Shown here: in pieces, positions 8,841 to 19,327 of the stretch
Layout of the letters: each line of letters starts with the position of its first letter
Numbering within the stretch: the stretch's first letter is position 1
From: an uncultured Opitutia bacterium
GTDB taxonomy: Bacteria; Verrucomicrobiota; Verrucomicrobiia; Opitutales; Opitutaceae
Length of the DNA: 64,000 nucleotides
Direction of reading: 5' to 3'
Assembly: GCA_903840415.1 (NCBI GenBank)
Contig: CAIMFY010000074.1
Span: 124,001-188,000, forward strand
Position numbers and translations under genes: made by a program
Notes under the pieces: generated by a model
Databases searched by the model: none
What the model saw: the letters and a program-made list of their open reading frames with translations, nothing else
Told to the model about the DNA's origin: nothing

Positions 8841-10271
8841 TCAGGAACCTTCTTTGATCATGGCGAGATAGGTTTCGAGCTGGGCCATCGTTCCACTCCA
8901 GCCTTGGGTCATGCCGGCGTGCGAGGTGTCGAAGGTCTGGCGCTCGACTTCGGTCGCATTGTGCGGCAACCAACGCAGCGTGAGCGTGGTTTTGCCATCG
9001 CGTTCCGTGAACGTCGTGGCCGAGAGCGTTTCGAGTGGCCATGTGGCGCTCATCGGGTGCCGAGTCACACCGCCGTTCGCGTCCGAAAACGAATTGATGA
9101 GGACTAGTTTTTCAGGCGGCGCAATTTCGAGGAACGTCCACTTGCCCCACATCTCGTGGCCGTCGGGCGATTTCATGCCATAGTGGAACACGCCGCCGGG
9201 CCGGAATTCCATTGCGCACGTCGGCATCGTGAAACCCTTCGGCCCGAACCAGCGCCTCAAGTGCTCCGGATCGGTCCACACCTTCCAGACTAGCTCGCGC
9301 GGCGCGGCGAACTCGCGCGAGAGGGTGAATGGCGGCGACAACATGCCGGAGAGCTGTTCGCCCAGCCGCTCGAATGTCTGCTTCGCGCCTTCGATTGCGC
9401 CGAATTCACGCACGACCAAATCGCGGGCTTCCTTGGTGGCAAAGACCATGCGACCGGTCAGCCGCGTCTGGCCCGGTGCGATTTCCTCGAATGTCCACGT
9501 GGCGGTGAAGTTTACGCCCGGTCCGCCCTCGCGACGGCCGCCGTGGGTATAGACGATCCGCTCCAACGGCATGACCTCGTTGAACACTCTCTTGTTTGGG
9601 TAATTCGTGCCGTCCGGCCCGCGCATCACGTGCTCCCACCTGCCTCCGGTCCGCACCTCCATCTTCGTAATCGTCGTGGTGAAGCCACGCGGGCCCCACC
9701 AGTCAACGACGAACTCCGGATCGGTCATGGCGCGCCAGACGAGCTCGCGCGGAGCTTGATAGACGCGGTTGTGCACGATTTCACAGTTGAATTTGTCAGC
9801 GACGAGATCCGTCAGGCGTTCGAGACTCAGGGTCATGCCAGTCTCAAACCCGCCGATGTATCGGTCCGCACCTGGTGTCGTCATCGTGACGCGCGACCGA
9901 AGGGTGAGCGTGGTCTGGCCGTTTAAATCGCTGAAAGTGGCCGTGTGTTGAATCTCGAAAAGCATCATGCCGGCTTCGTCCAAAGCGCCGCATACGAAAA
10001 CCAGCCGCTCGGGCGCGACGATTTCCCGGAACGTGCCGCCCATCGGATAATCGGTCCCGTTCGGCGCGCGCATGACGTCGTAAATCTTCCCGCCGGGCCG
10101 GGCATCCCACTCGCACACGGGGTTGGTGAAACCCTTCGGGCCCCACCAGCGCGCAAGGTGTGCGGGATCGGTCCAGGCTTGAAAAACAAGTTCGCGGGGC
10201 GCGTCGAAGATGCGGGAAAAGACAAACTCGCGCTGGGAGACGTCGGTGGGTGGCTTATTTTTTTGGGTCAT
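8841..10271 (-). CDS. Triple-domain SRPBCC (AHSA1/START-like) protein
   Basis: The 476-residue cytoplasmic protein is three AHSA1-type SRPBCC domains in a row, at roughly residues 15-155, 160-310 and 315-475. Each opens with the family signature: FDAPRELVFQAWTDP, YQAPRELVWRAMTDP and FAAPRELVWKVWTDP, followed by RWWGP, DWWGP or RWFGP. The fold has a deep hydrophobic cavity. Family members bind lipids or small molecules or aid chaperones; many are uncharacterised. Single-domain proteins are the norm, so this is a tandem fusion. A good ribosome-binding site fixes the ATG at 10271. The function is unknown. Confidence 0.82.
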   Translation of the reverse strand: MTQKNKPPTDVSQREFVFSRIFDAPRELVFQAWTDPAHLARWWGPKGFTNPVCEWDARPGGKIYDVMRAPNGTDYPMGGTFREIVAPERLVFVCGALDEAGMMLFEIQHTATFSDLNGQTTLTLRSRVTMTTPGADRYIGGFETGMTLSLERLTDLVADKFNCEIVHNRVYQAPRELVWRAMTDPEFVVDWWGPRGFTTTITKMEVRTGGRWEHVMRGPDGTNYPNKRVFNEVMPLERIVYTHGGRREGGPGVNFTATWTFEEIAPGQTRLTGRMVFATKEARDLVVREFGAIEGAKQTFERLGEQLSGMLSPPFTLSREFAAPRELVWKVWTDPEHLRRWFGPKGFTMPTCAMEFRPGGVFHYGMKSPDGHEMWGKWTFLEIAPPEKLVLINSFSDANGGVTRHPMSATWPLETLSATTFTERDGKTTLTLRWLPHNATEVERQTFDTSHAGMTQGWSGTMAQLETYLAMIKEGS

Positions 10272-10277
10272 GTTTTG

Positions 10278-10283
10278 CCTTCT
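10278..10283 (-). promoter_or_regulatory. Ribosome-binding site of the triple SRPBCC gene
   Basis: AGAAGG lies 6 bases before the ATG on the minus strand. It decides the start against the longer open frame. It is also one of the few clear Shine-Dalgarno sequences in the window. Confidence 0.65.
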
Positions 10284-10346
10284 TTTGCAGTTGGGAAAAA
10301 TAGTTGCCCAATCGAAGCGCCCCGGATCGGGTCGGATCACCGGAGA

Positions 10347-11348
10347 TTACGCCTCCACCGCACGTTCGAGCATCGCGAGCGTGTCGATCGGCTTGAGTTC
10401 GCTGTGGGTCTCGACGCACTGCTTGATGAAACGAAACGCATACGCGATGTCGTTGGTCATCCACGGCACCTGCGTGTCGAGGTTGCCGAACGGTTCGCCC
10501 GCGTAGAGTGCGCGCCGGATGGAGTGAATCGCGTCGATAAAATTCTGGCGTGGCACCGTCACGACCGTGCCGTCGATGGGAGCGGAGATCTTTTCGCCGA
10601 GGCATACGACGTCGAGATAGACGGCGTAAGGATTGGAGATGGCGGTGTTCTTCTGCTGATCGATCGGGTTGATGATTTGGAAGCGGAGGAGCGCGTTGCG
10701 GATTTCCGCGGCGGCATCCTGCCGGCTCTGGAGAAACGGATCGCGCGAGAGACCGCTTTTCACGATCTCGCTGGCGAGGGCGACATCCTCCGTGATCAGT
10801 TGCTGGAGCAGCACCACGAGATCGATCAGGTGGTGGGTGAGGAGCGTGAGAAAGGCGGAAAAAAAGAGCGGTTCGCGCTGATGCAGGCGGTCAAGCAGCG
10901 AGCGAACGGTCGTGGGATCGCGGAAAATTGCCGCCGAGATTTCGCCGCGAGCGTGCAGTTCGGAGATTTGTTGCGCAACGCGGTGGGGCTTATCGGAGGA
11001 GACGATCTCGTTGATGAGCGCGCGATGTGCCGGGGAGATCGGACGAATCGTGCCAGAGAGAATCGCCGTCAGATCATCGAGCCAGTGCTGGGCAGCGGGG
11101 CGGTTCGTGGTGTCGACATAGTAGAGCGTCCATTGGTCATCCGCTGACGGCCCGGTGTCGTGCGCGAAGGTGACCTCGCGGAGGAGCGAGCGAGCGATGG
11201 CGTTGGCGAGCGCATCCGGCGCCGGCACCGTGAAGAGCGCCCACAACCCGTCGTCGATTTCCACTTTGCCGCCGAAATCGCGCTTCTGGGGCTCAAGAAA
11301 ATCTTGCAAGACTTGGTCTTCGAATTCCATCGGTGGCGTGCTTGGCAT
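10347..11348 (-). CDS. Hypothetical protein, 333 residues
   Basis: No family is recognised. The protein is soluble and mostly helical by composition, with an acidic N-terminus (MPSTPPMEFEDQVLQDFLE) and no signal peptide. A leucine-rich stretch at about residues 165-190 (SAFLTLLTHHLIDLVVLLQQ) could be a buried helix. Codon use matches the neighbours, which supports a real gene. It ends 75 bases before the SRPBCC gene on the same strand. Confidence 0.65.
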   Translation of the reverse strand: MPSTPPMEFEDQVLQDFLEPQKRDFGGKVEIDDGLWALFTVPAPDALANAIARSLLREVTFAHDTGPSADDQWTLYYVDTTNRPAAQHWLDDLTAILSGTIRPISPAHRALINEIVSSDKPHRVAQQISELHARGEISAAIFRDPTTVRSLLDRLHQREPLFFSAFLTLLTHHLIDLVVLLQQLITEDVALASEIVKSGLSRDPFLQSRQDAAAEIRNALLRFQIINPIDQQKNTAISNPYAVYLDVVCLGEKISAPIDGTVVTVPRQNFIDAIHSIRRALYAGEPFGNLDTQVPWMTNDIAYAFRFIKQCVETHSELKPIDTLAMLERAVEA

Positions 11349-11417
11349 TACTGACTAGGATCGTGCGGTTCGCCGGTTCAGGCGCAAGGCTGGCGACGGG
11401 CGAAATCCGCGGCGCCG

Positions 11418-13247
11418 TTATTTTTCGGCCGTGGTGCGCAACGATTCCAGTTGCCGGCGGACCGCCTCAAAATCGGGTCGAAGCAAGAGTGCGGCTCGGT
11501 AGTCGGCGAGCGCTTCGGCGCGCTGCCCGAGGTGCAAATAGGCTTCGGCCCGGTTGGCGTAAATCTCGGCATCGCTTGGGCTCACTCGGATGGCCTGAGA
11601 ATAATGGGCGATCGCCGCCTGATATTTTCCGGCGGATATCAAAATCGTGGCGAGATTGTTGTGCGCGTCGGAGTAGTCCGGGTTGAGTCGAATGGCCTGC
11701 ACGAAGGACTTCGCGGCGTCGGCGTAGCGGCCGGTTTTTAGAAAGATCCATCCGAGATTGTAGTGCGCTTCCGCCAAACCGGGTTCGAGATGCGCGGCCT
11801 TTTCAAAACTGGTGAACGCTTCGGCGAGTTGGCCGGTTTGCGCGCAGAGAACGCCCAAATTGATCCAAGCTTGGGCGTTGGCGGGATTGAGTTCGAGCGC
11901 GCGCGAGAGATGGCGGCGGGCGTCGGCCCGGCGGTTGTCTTTCAAATAGGCCACCGCGAGGTTGAGCTGAGCGCGATCGTTGGCTGGGCGTTTTTCCACG
12001 GTGTCGCGCCAGAGATCGACCGGGTTGGAATAGATCTCGTTTCGCTGCACGGTGGCGTAGCTGAGCGCGAGGCTCAGGAGCGCAACGGCCCACCACGCAC
12101 GATTTCCGGCCGCTCGCCAGAGGAGCAGGACGGCGGCGACGGCGAGGCCGGCGAGCGGCAGATACAGGCGTTGCTCCGCCATCGGTTGCTGCGCGATCGG
12201 CACGAAGCTTGACGTCGGAGCCAGAATGAGAAACGGCCAGGCGAGGACAAAGCCGAGGGCCGGCCGAAAACACAGCGCCGCGAGCACGGCCGCGATCACC
12301 CCGAGCACCGCCAACACGCACGGCCAGACTTCCGCCAGTGACGGCGCGGTGCCGGTGCCATAGTCGAAGACGAGCGGCGTGGGCCACACAGCGAGCCTCA
12401 GATAGTTCAACACGACGCAGGACTCCGTCAGCGCATAGTGGAACGGACTGGCCCCAAGACCGAAGCCGACACCGCGTTCGCCTAGATCAAACATCAGGCC
12501 TGCCAGCACGCCCCACGACAACCCGAGGCCAAGATAAAATCGGCGTCGCGTGCGCAGTGCGTCCGACCATCCGCCAGCCACGAACGCCCGATCGTAGAGC
12601 AAGACCGCGACGGGCGCGGTCACCATCACTTCCTTCACCGCCATGCCGGCACCGCAGGCTAGCACCGCGAGGCCATACCATACGCGCTGACATTCCATCG
12701 AGGTGACGGCTCGCACGAAGCAATACAGCGTCGTCAGGTAGCACAGTCCCATCAACAATTCCGTCCGCTGCGAGAGATACGTCACCGCTTCGGTTTGGAG
12801 CGGATGCACGGCCCACAACAGCGCCGCGGACGCGGCCACGGTATCCGCGGCGCTGGTCCAGATTTGGTTGAAGACGGGCTGGCGCAGCGTGCGGCGAATC
12901 AGTCCAAACAAAATCAAGGCCGACGCGGCGTGGAGGGCGAGGTTCGTCCAATGGTAACTGGCCAGGCGATTGCCGCCCCAGACATAATTCAGTGCGAAGG
13001 AGAAATTCGCGCCCGGCCGGCCACGCGTCCCGCCGATCGCGGCATTTTCCAGTGGCCACAGGTGTCGAATCGAGAGGTTGTTTTGAATCGACGATAGATC
13101 GTCGAGCAGGAACGGCGCCTCCAGCGTGTTGCGGTAGAGGGTGAACACCGCGCCGACCAGCAGGATGACGACCGCAGCCGTCGTGCCGAATTTTCGCGAG
13201 TTAATCTGCCACGGACCGCTGGTGGGAGCTTGATCGACTCGGTGCAT
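11418..13247 (-). CDS. Polytopic TMTC-like membrane protein with C-terminal TPR repeats
   Basis: The 609-residue protein has about ten membrane helices in residues 1-400, then about five tetratricopeptide repeats (for example AWINLGVLCAQTGQLAEAF and AHYNLGWIFLKTGRYADA). The first loop carries a paired Asp (FLLDDLSSIQNN), as in GT-C glycosyltransferases and the TMTC O-mannosyltransferases, which have the same membrane-plus-TPR layout. Transfer of a sugar from a lipid carrier to exported proteins is therefore possible but unproven. The gene lies 17 bases from the 3' end of purL on the same strand. Confidence 0.75.
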   Translation of the reverse strand: MHRVDQAPTSGPWQINSRKFGTTAAVVILLVGAVFTLYRNTLEAPFLLDDLSSIQNNLSIRHLWPLENAAIGGTRGRPGANFSFALNYVWGGNRLASYHWTNLALHAASALILFGLIRRTLRQPVFNQIWTSAADTVAASAALLWAVHPLQTEAVTYLSQRTELLMGLCYLTTLYCFVRAVTSMECQRVWYGLAVLACGAGMAVKEVMVTAPVAVLLYDRAFVAGGWSDALRTRRRFYLGLGLSWGVLAGLMFDLGERGVGFGLGASPFHYALTESCVVLNYLRLAVWPTPLVFDYGTGTAPSLAEVWPCVLAVLGVIAAVLAALCFRPALGFVLAWPFLILAPTSSFVPIAQQPMAEQRLYLPLAGLAVAAVLLLWRAAGNRAWWAVALLSLALSYATVQRNEIYSNPVDLWRDTVEKRPANDRAQLNLAVAYLKDNRRADARRHLSRALELNPANAQAWINLGVLCAQTGQLAEAFTSFEKAAHLEPGLAEAHYNLGWIFLKTGRYADAAKSFVQAIRLNPDYSDAHNNLATILISAGKYQAAIAHYSQAIRVSPSDAEIYANRAEAYLHLGQRAEALADYRAALLLRPDFEAVRRQLESLRTTAEK

Positions 13248-13264
13248 CGCGGCGCCGGCCTATT

Positions 13265-16200
13265 CTAGCCGACCCAATCGCGGGCGTTGAGGAAGAGGCG
13301 CATCCAAGGCGAATCCTCGCCCCATTCTCCCGGCGCCCAACTCATACAGGCGCTGCGGAAAACGCGCTCGGGATGCGGCATCATGATCGTCACGCGACCC
13401 GTCGTGGTCGTGAGCGCGGTCATGCCGCGCGGCGAACCGTTGGGATTGAGCGGATAGCGCTCGGTGACTTCGTGGTGATTGTCGACGAAGCGCGCCGCGA
13501 CGAGACCGGAGTCGCTGCAACGCTGCATGGCCGCCGTGTCGTCGAACTCGGCGAATCCCTCGCCGTGTGCGACCGCAATCGGAAGGATGGAGCCTTCCAT
13601 GCCGGCAAAGAGCAGGCTCGGGCTCCGCTCGATTTCCAGGGAGACGAAGCGGCCCTCGTAGCGCTCGCTCTGGTTTTGCACGAAGCGCGGCCAGCGATCG
13701 GAGCCGGGAATGATCGAATGCAGGTTGCTCATCATCTGGCAGCCGTTGCACACGCCGAGGGCGAACGTGTCTTCGCGAGCGAAGAAGGCGGCGAACTCGG
13801 CGCGGGCGCGGTCGTGAAAGAGAACGCTCTTGGCCCAGCCTTCGCCGGCACCGAGCACGTCGCCGTAGCTGAAGCCACCGCAGGCGGCGAGGCCGCGGAA
13901 ATCTTTGAGCGAAACACGGCCACTGAGGATGTCCGTCATGTGGACGTCGATCGCCTTGAAACCGGCGCGCGTGAACGCGGCGGCCATCTCGACTTCGCCG
14001 TTCACGCCCTGCTCGCGGAGAATCGCGATCGGCGGACGCGAATTGAAATTTCTTGCCGGCCGAACGTCGAATGTGACTTTCGGCGTGATGCCGGGATTTT
14101 TCGGATCGAGCCGGAGTTGCTGCTCGGATTCGGCGCACGCGGGGTTGTCGCGGAGTCCGGCGATACGGCGTGTGACATCGGACCAGATCGCGCGGAGGGC
14201 AAAAAGGTTTTCCTCGAAGATGAATTTGCCGCCGCGGGTGATCCGAAAGTTGTGCGTGCGGTTGAGGACGCCGATGCGCATCGTGCAGGCCTTGAAGCCG
14301 TGCTCCCGCAAGGTCAGGTAAACGTCGTCAAGATCGTCAGTGCGGATTTGGATGACGGCGCCAAGCTCCTCGTTGAAGAGCGACGAGAAAATTTCGTGTC
14401 CACTCGGCAATTCCAGGTCGATGCCAATGTGGCCGGCGAAGGCCATTTCGACCACCGTGGCGAGGAGCCCACCGTCGGATCGATCATGGTAGGCGAGAAG
14501 TTTTTTCTGTCGACCGAGCAGTTGGATCGCTTTCCAGAAATTCTTTAAATCAGCGGGACGATCGACGTCGGGCGTGGCTTCGCCCATCTGCGAGACGACC
14601 TGCGCGAGGATGGAGCCTCCGAGCCTGTTCTTGCCGCGCCCGAGATCGACGAGCAGCAGCACGGAGTCGTCAATCTGCTGGAGCTGCGGCGTGAGCGTGA
14701 GGCGGATGTCGGCCACGGGCGAAAAGGCCGAGACGATTAGCGAGACGGGCGCTGTCATGCGGCGCTGGATTTCTCCGGCGTCACCATTTTCCTTCCAGAC
14801 CGTGCTCATACTCATTGAGTCCTTGCCGACGGGAATCGTGATGCCGAGGGCGGGGCAAAGTTCGAGACCGACCGCTTGGACGGCGGCGTAGAGATCGGCG
14901 CCGTCGCCGGCGATGGCGGGCGCGGCCATCCAGTTGGCGGAGAGATTCACTTTGCCGAGGTCGCCGATTTGCGCGGCGGCGAGATTCGTGAGCGCTTCGC
15001 CGACGGCGAGGCGGGCGGAGGCGGCGGCGTTGTTGACGGCGACGGGCGTGCGCTCGCCCATGGCCATCGCTTCGCCTGTGCAAACGTCGAAAGCGGCGGC
15101 TGTGACGGCGCAATCGGCGACGGGAACTTGCCACGGACCGACCATCTGATCGCGGGCGATGAGGCCGCCGAGCGTGCGATCGCCGATAGAGATGAGAAAC
15201 GTCTTGTCGGCGACGGTCGGGTGGGCGAGGACACGATGAATGGCTTCAGTGAGCGCAGCGCGCTCGGTGGCTACAGCGGTCTCGGCGGAGTAAGGTTTCT
15301 TCGGCCCAACGGGCGGCGGTGTGAGCGTGGTGAGATCGAGCGAGTGGAGCGGGCGCGTCAGCGCGGCGTCGGTGCGCGCCATGCGCGGCGGCTTGCCGAG
15401 TAGCACCTCGAGCGGAAGATCAATGGGCGTGTTCTGGGACTGCGGATCTTCGACGACGAGGCGTTTTTCGGCGGTAGCTTCGCCGACGACGGCGAAGGGG
15501 CAGCGCTCGCGCTCGCAGAGTTTTTCAAATGTGGCGAGATGCGCGGCGGGCACGGCGAGGACGTAGCGTTCTTGCGATTCATTGCACCAAATCTCGAGCG
15601 GGGACATCCCAGGCTCGTCGTTGGGGATGGCGCGCAAGTTGAATTTTCCGCCGCGCCCGCCGTCGTTGACGAGTTCGGGGAGCGCGTTGGAAACGCCACC
15701 GGCGCCGACATCGTGGATGAACGAAATGGGATTCGCGTCGCCGAGAGCCCAGCAGCGATCGATGACCTCCTGACAGCGGCGTTCCATCTCGGCGTTGTCG
15801 CGCTGCACACTGGCGAAATCGAGATCCTCGTTGCCGTGGCCGCTGGCCATCGAACTCGCCGCGCCGCCGCCGAGGCCGATCAGCATCGCGGGGCCGCCGA
15901 CGACAATGAGTTTATCGCCGGGGTTGATCGCGCCTTTCTGGACGTGCCCGGCTTTGATATTGCCGAGGCCGCCGGCGAGCATGATGGGCTTGTGGTAGCC
16001 GCGCAGTTCGGGACCGTTCGCACCCGGAACCTTCGCCTCGAAGGTGCGGAAATAGCCATTGATCGTGGGGCGTCCGAACTCGTTGTTGAACGCCGCGCCG
16101 CCGAGCGGCCCTTCGATCATGATGTCGAGGGCGGAGACGATTCGGCCGGGTTTGCCGTGATCTTTCTCCCACGGCTGGACCGCGCCGGGAATTTTCAGGT

Positions 16201-17239
16201 TGGAAACGGTGAAGCCGACGAGACCGGCTTTCGGTTTCGCGCCGCGGCCGGTGGCGCCTTCGTCGCGGATCTCGCCGCCGGAGCCGGTGGCGGCGCCGGG
16301 GAACGGCGAGATCGCGGTCGGGTGATTGTGCGTCTCTACCTTGCATAGGAGGTGAATCTCCTCGTCGTGCGCGGCGTATTCCTGGGTGCGCGGATCGACG
16401 TAGAAGCGGCCGCCGCGGCTGCCGGTGAGGACGGCGGCGTTGTCCTTGTAAGCGGAGAGGATGCCGTCGCTGTGGAGCGCGAAGGTGTTTTTGATCATCT
16501 GGAACAGCGAGCGATCGCGGGCGGTGCCGTCGATGGTCCAGGTGGCGTTGAAAATTTTATGGCGGCAGTGCTCGGAGTTCGCCTGCGCGAACATCATCAA
16601 CTCGATGTCGTGCGGGTCGCGTCCGAGTTTGGTGAACGCGGCGACGAGGTAGTCGATCTCGTCGTCGGCGAGGGCGAGGCCGAGGTGGATGTTGGCGGCG
16701 ACTAGCGCGGCGCGGCCGGCGGCGAGGAGCGGCACGCTGTTCAGCGGGCGCGGGGTTTCGTGGCGGAAGAGCGCGGCGCACGCGTCGAGGTCGCCGAAGA
16801 CGGTCTGCGTCATCCGATCGTGCAATTTCGCGCGCAGCGTCTGGCTCTGCGCGGCGGTGAGCGGGGTGAGCGGAAACGGGACGATCGTTTCACCGACGTC
16901 GATCGTGTAGGAGACAACGCGCTCGATGCGCAGCACTTTTTGGAGTCCGCAGATGTGCGCGATGTCGGTGGCCTTCGACGACCATGGCGAAATCGTGCCG
17001 GGGCGTGGCGCGACGACTTGGAGCATCCCTTTTACTTTTGCGACGGTGCGTCGCGGGCCGTAGGTGAGGAGTTTTTCGAGGACGGCGTGCTCGGTCGGAC
17101 TGAGTTCACCCGCCAGCTCCGCGACGTGGACAAATTCGGCGCTCAGCGCGCGGGTCGGCAGCCCGGCCGCGGTGAGATCTTGCAGCAGTTTTTTGAGGCG
17201 GAAATCCGAGAGGGCAGGTGAGCCGCGAAGGATCAGCAT
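13265..17239 (-). CDS. purL: Phosphoribosylformylglycinamidine synthase, single-chain type
   Basis: This enzyme makes FGAM from FGAR, ATP and glutamine in purine synthesis. The 1324-residue length matches the large single-chain PurL of proteobacteria, not the PurSQL complex. The N-terminus [14 protein letters not shown] aligns with E. coli PurL, which is why the ATG at 17239 is chosen over the TTG at 17281 and ATG at 17266. The synthase core has [20 protein letters not shown] and [17 protein letters not shown]. The C-terminal ~270 residues are a class I glutaminase with nucleophile Cys in [11 protein letters not shown] and the catalytic His in AHGEG. It diverges from purF-purM. Confidence 0.95.
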   Translation of the reverse strand: MLILRGSPALSDFRLKKLLQDLTAAGLPTRALSAEFVHVAELAGELSPTEHAVLEKLLTYGPRRTVAKVKGMLQVVAPRPGTISPWSSKATDIAHICGLQKVLRIERVVSYTIDVGETIVPFPLTPLTAAQSQTLRAKLHDRMTQTVFGDLDACAALFRHETPRPLNSVPLLAAGRAALVAANIHLGLALADDEIDYLVAAFTKLGRDPHDIELMMFAQANSEHCRHKIFNATWTIDGTARDRSLFQMIKNTFALHSDGILSAYKDNAAVLTGSRGGRFYVDPRTQEYAAHDEEIHLLCKVETHNHPTAISPFPGAATGSGGEIRDEGATGRGAKPKAGLVGFTVSNLKIPGAVQPWEKDHGKPGRIVSALDIMIEGPLGGAAFNNEFGRPTINGYFRTFEAKVPGANGPELRGYHKPIMLAGGLGNIKAGHVQKGAINPGDKLIVVGGPAMLIGLGGGAASSMASGHGNEDLDFASVQRDNAEMERRCQEVIDRCWALGDANPISFIHDVGAGGVSNALPELVNDGGRGGKFNLRAIPNDEPGMSPLEIWCNESQERYVLAVPAAHLATFEKLCERERCPFAVVGEATAEKRLVVEDPQSQNTPIDLPLEVLLGKPPRMARTDAALTRPLHSLDLTTLTPPPVGPKKPYSAETAVATERAALTEAIHRVLAHPTVADKTFLISIGDRTLGGLIARDQMVGPWQVPVADCAVTAAAFDVCTGEAMAMGERTPVAVNNAAASARLAVGEALTNLAAAQIGDLGKVNLSANWMAAPAIAGDGADLYAAVQAVGLELCPALGITIPVGKDSMSMSTVWKENGDAGEIQRRMTAPVSLIVSAFSPVADIRLTLTPQLQQIDDSVLLLVDLGRGKNRLGGSILAQVVSQMGEATPDVDRPADLKNFWKAIQLLGRQKKLLAYHDRSDGGLLATVVEMAFAGHIGIDLELPSGHEIFSSLFNEELGAVIQIRTDDLDDVYLTLREHGFKACTMRIGVLNRTHNFRITRGGKFIFEENLFALRAIWSDVTRRIAGLRDNPACAESEQQLRLDPKNPGITPKVTFDVRPARNFNSRPPIAILREQGVNGEVEMAAAFTRAGFKAIDVHMTDILSGRVSLKDFRGLAACGGFSYGDVLGAGEGWAKSVLFHDRARAEFAAFFAREDTFALGVCNGCQMMSNLHSIIPGSDRWPRFVQNQSERYEGRFVSLEIERSPSLLFAGMEGSILPIAVAHGEGFAEFDDTAAMQRCSDSGLVAARFVDNHHEVTERYPLNPNGSPRGMTALTTTTGRVTIMMPHPERVFRSACMSWAPGEWGEDSPWMRLFLNARDWVG

Positions 17240-17415
17240 AGTCGAGGGGGCGACGTTCCCCGACATCGCCGGCGCGGTCAAGGGAGCTGAAAGTCATTTC
17301 ATTTTTTCGTTAAGACGCAGCGCGGCGAGAAAGCCGTTGACCATTGCCCAACGCTCTTCGAGATGAGTTTCCTTCCGCCTTTGACGAACCACGTAATGCC
17401 AGCGATGCAGCAACC
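17240..17415. promoter_or_regulatory. Divergent purL/purF intergenic region
   Basis: These 176 bases separate purL from purF-purM and should hold both promoters. An AT-rich patch (ATTTCATTTTTTCGTTAAG) lies at about 17295-17313. No PurR-like palindrome or purine riboswitch fold is evident, and no -35/-10 pair stands out. Orientation is the only firm evidence. Confidence 0.4.
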
Positions 17416-19326
17416 ATGAGCGACCACATCGGCCACGAATGCGGCGTCGCCCTCGTGCGCCTGCTTAAGCCGCTCTCCTACTACGAGCAGAAGTACGGTT
17501 CGCCGCTCTGGGGCTTCACCAAACTTTTCCTGCTGATGGAAAAGCAGCACAACCGAGGACAGGATGGCGCGGGGGTCGCGTGCGTAAAGCTCGACGTGCC
17601 GGCCGGTGAGCCATTCATGTTTCGCGAGCGCAACGTCAAGGCCAACCCCCTCGATAAGATCTTCAAGCAGCTTCTCGGACAATACAACGACCACGTGAAA
17701 GCCGGCGTGATTCACCCGGAGTTTGCGGACACAGTGAAGCAGAACTTCGATTTCGGAGGTGAACTCCTGCTCGGCCATCTGCGCTACGGCACGAGCGGCG
17801 GCTACAATATTTCCGCGTGTCACCCGTTTTTCCGCCGGAGCCCATGGCCGACCCGCAATCTGGCGCTCTGCGGCAACTTCAATCTCACCAACACGCACGA
17901 ACTGAACCGCTCACTCATCGCGATGGGCCAGCATCCGATTTTCGCGTCGGACACGCAGGCGATCCTTGAGAAAATCGGATTCTTCCTCGATGAAGAGCAC
18001 GAGGACATTTACCGCTTCCTCCGCAAACGCGACCTCAGCGGCGCCGCGATGTCGCGCCAGATCAGCGAGGAGCTCGACGTGGCCCGGGTGCTCACGCGCG
18101 CCTCGCAAAAGTGGGACGGCGGCTACGTGCTCGCCGGTCTCATCGGCAACGGTGACGCCTTCGTCGCCCGCGATCCGTCGGGCATCCGGCCGGTTTCCTA
18201 TTTTCAAAACGACGAAGTGGTGGCGTTCGCAAGCGAGCGTGCGCCGCTGATGACGGTGTTCGATCTCGCGGTCGAGGACGTGAAGGAAGTGCAACCGGGG
18301 AACGTCGTCGTCATCAAGCGTCGTGGCACCGTGACAGAAGTGCCATTCACGGCGCCGATGCCGCGCGCGTCGTGTTCGTTCGAGCGGATATATTTTTCCC
18401 GTGGCAACGACGTTGAGATTTACCGCGAGCGCCAGGCGCTGGGTGGACAGCTCGCGGATCAAGTTATCCGCGCCATCGATCACGACTGGGCGAACACGGT
18501 TTTCAGTTTCATCCCCAATACCGCCGAGGTCGCATATTACGGGTTGATGTCGGCGCTGCGGACCCGCCGCCGCGACGAGGTCAAGGCGACGTTGCTTAAG
18601 GCGGCGGCAGAAAACAAAGTCACCGAGGCACTCCTCGACGATGTGATCCTGCGGAATTGGCCGCGTGGCGAGAAGGTCGTGAGCAAGGACATTAAAATCC
18701 GCACGTTCATCGGGCAGGAGACGATGCGCAACCAACTCGCGAGCCACGTTTACGACATCACCTACGGCTCCGTCCGCGCCGGCCAAGATACGCTCGTGTG
18801 TGTCGACGATTCCATTGTGCGCGGCACGACGCTGCGCCGATCGATCCTGAGGATTCTCGCGCGGCTCAATCCCAAGAAGATCATCATCGTCTCGACCGCG
18901 CCGCAGATTCGCTATCCCGACTGCTATGGCATCGACATGTCGGAACTCGGTAAGTTCGTCGCGTTCGAGGCGGCGGTTTCGCTGATTCGCGAGCGTGGCC
19001 AGGCGCAGTTGCTCGACGAAGTTTACGAATTGTGTCGTGGTGAAGTAAACAAGACCGGCGCGGTCAACGAAGTCCGTCGCATCTACAAGCCGTTCACTCC
19101 GCAGGAAATTTCCGCGAAAATCGTCGAACTCGTTCGGCCGAAGAACTTGGCCTGGAAAGGCAAGATCGAGATCATTTTTCAGAGTATCGAAAACTTGCAC
19201 GAGGCCGTGCCGAACCACCGCGGCGACTGGTATTTCACCGGCAAATATCCGACTCCCGGCGGCTACCACGTCGTGAACCAAGCCTACGTGAACTACTACG
19301 AAAAGACCGACGGTCGCAGTTACTGA
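17416..19326 (+). CDS. purF: Amidophosphoribosyltransferase, long form
   Basis: This enzyme commits PRPP and glutamine to purine synthesis. The 636-residue protein starts with a short propeptide (MSDHIGHE) before Cys9, which would become the N-terminal nucleophile after processing. The class II glutaminase domain follows. The PRPP-binding loop VCVDDSIVRGTTLRRS lies at about residue 460. It is longer than the ~470-505 residues of the E. coli or Bacillus enzymes, with extra sequence around the phosphoribosyltransferase domain and a C-terminal extension. The ATG at 17416 is preferred to the in-frame start at 17344 because of the propeptide fit. purM starts one base after its stop. Confidence 0.9.
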   Translation: MSDHIGHECGVALVRLLKPLSYYEQKYGSPLWGFTKLFLLMEKQHNRGQDGAGVACVKLDVPAGEPFMFRERNVKANPLDKIFKQLLGQYNDHVKAGVIHPEFADTVKQNFDFGGELLLGHLRYGTSGGYNISACHPFFRRSPWPTRNLALCGNFNLTNTHELNRSLIAMGQHPIFASDTQAILEKIGFFLDEEHEDIYRFLRKRDLSGAAMSRQISEELDVARVLTRASQKWDGGYVLAGLIGNGDAFVARDPSGIRPVSYFQNDEVVAFASERAPLMTVFDLAVEDVKEVQPGNVVVIKRRGTVTEVPFTAPMPRASCSFERIYFSRGNDVEIYRERQALGGQLADQVIRAIDHDWANTVFSFIPNTAEVAYYGLMSALRTRRRDEVKATLLKAAAENKVTEALLDDVILRNWPRGEKVVSKDIKIRTFIGQETMRNQLASHVYDITYGSVRAGQDTLVCVDDSIVRGTTLRRSILRILARLNPKKIIIVSTAPQIRYPDCYGIDMSELGKFVAFEAAVSLIRERGQAQLLDEVYELCRGEVNKTGAVNEVRRIYKPFTPQEISAKIVELVRPKNLAWKGKIEIIFQSIENLHEAVPNHRGDWYFTGKYPTPGGYHVVNQAYVNYYEKTDGRSY

Positions 19327-19327
19327 C

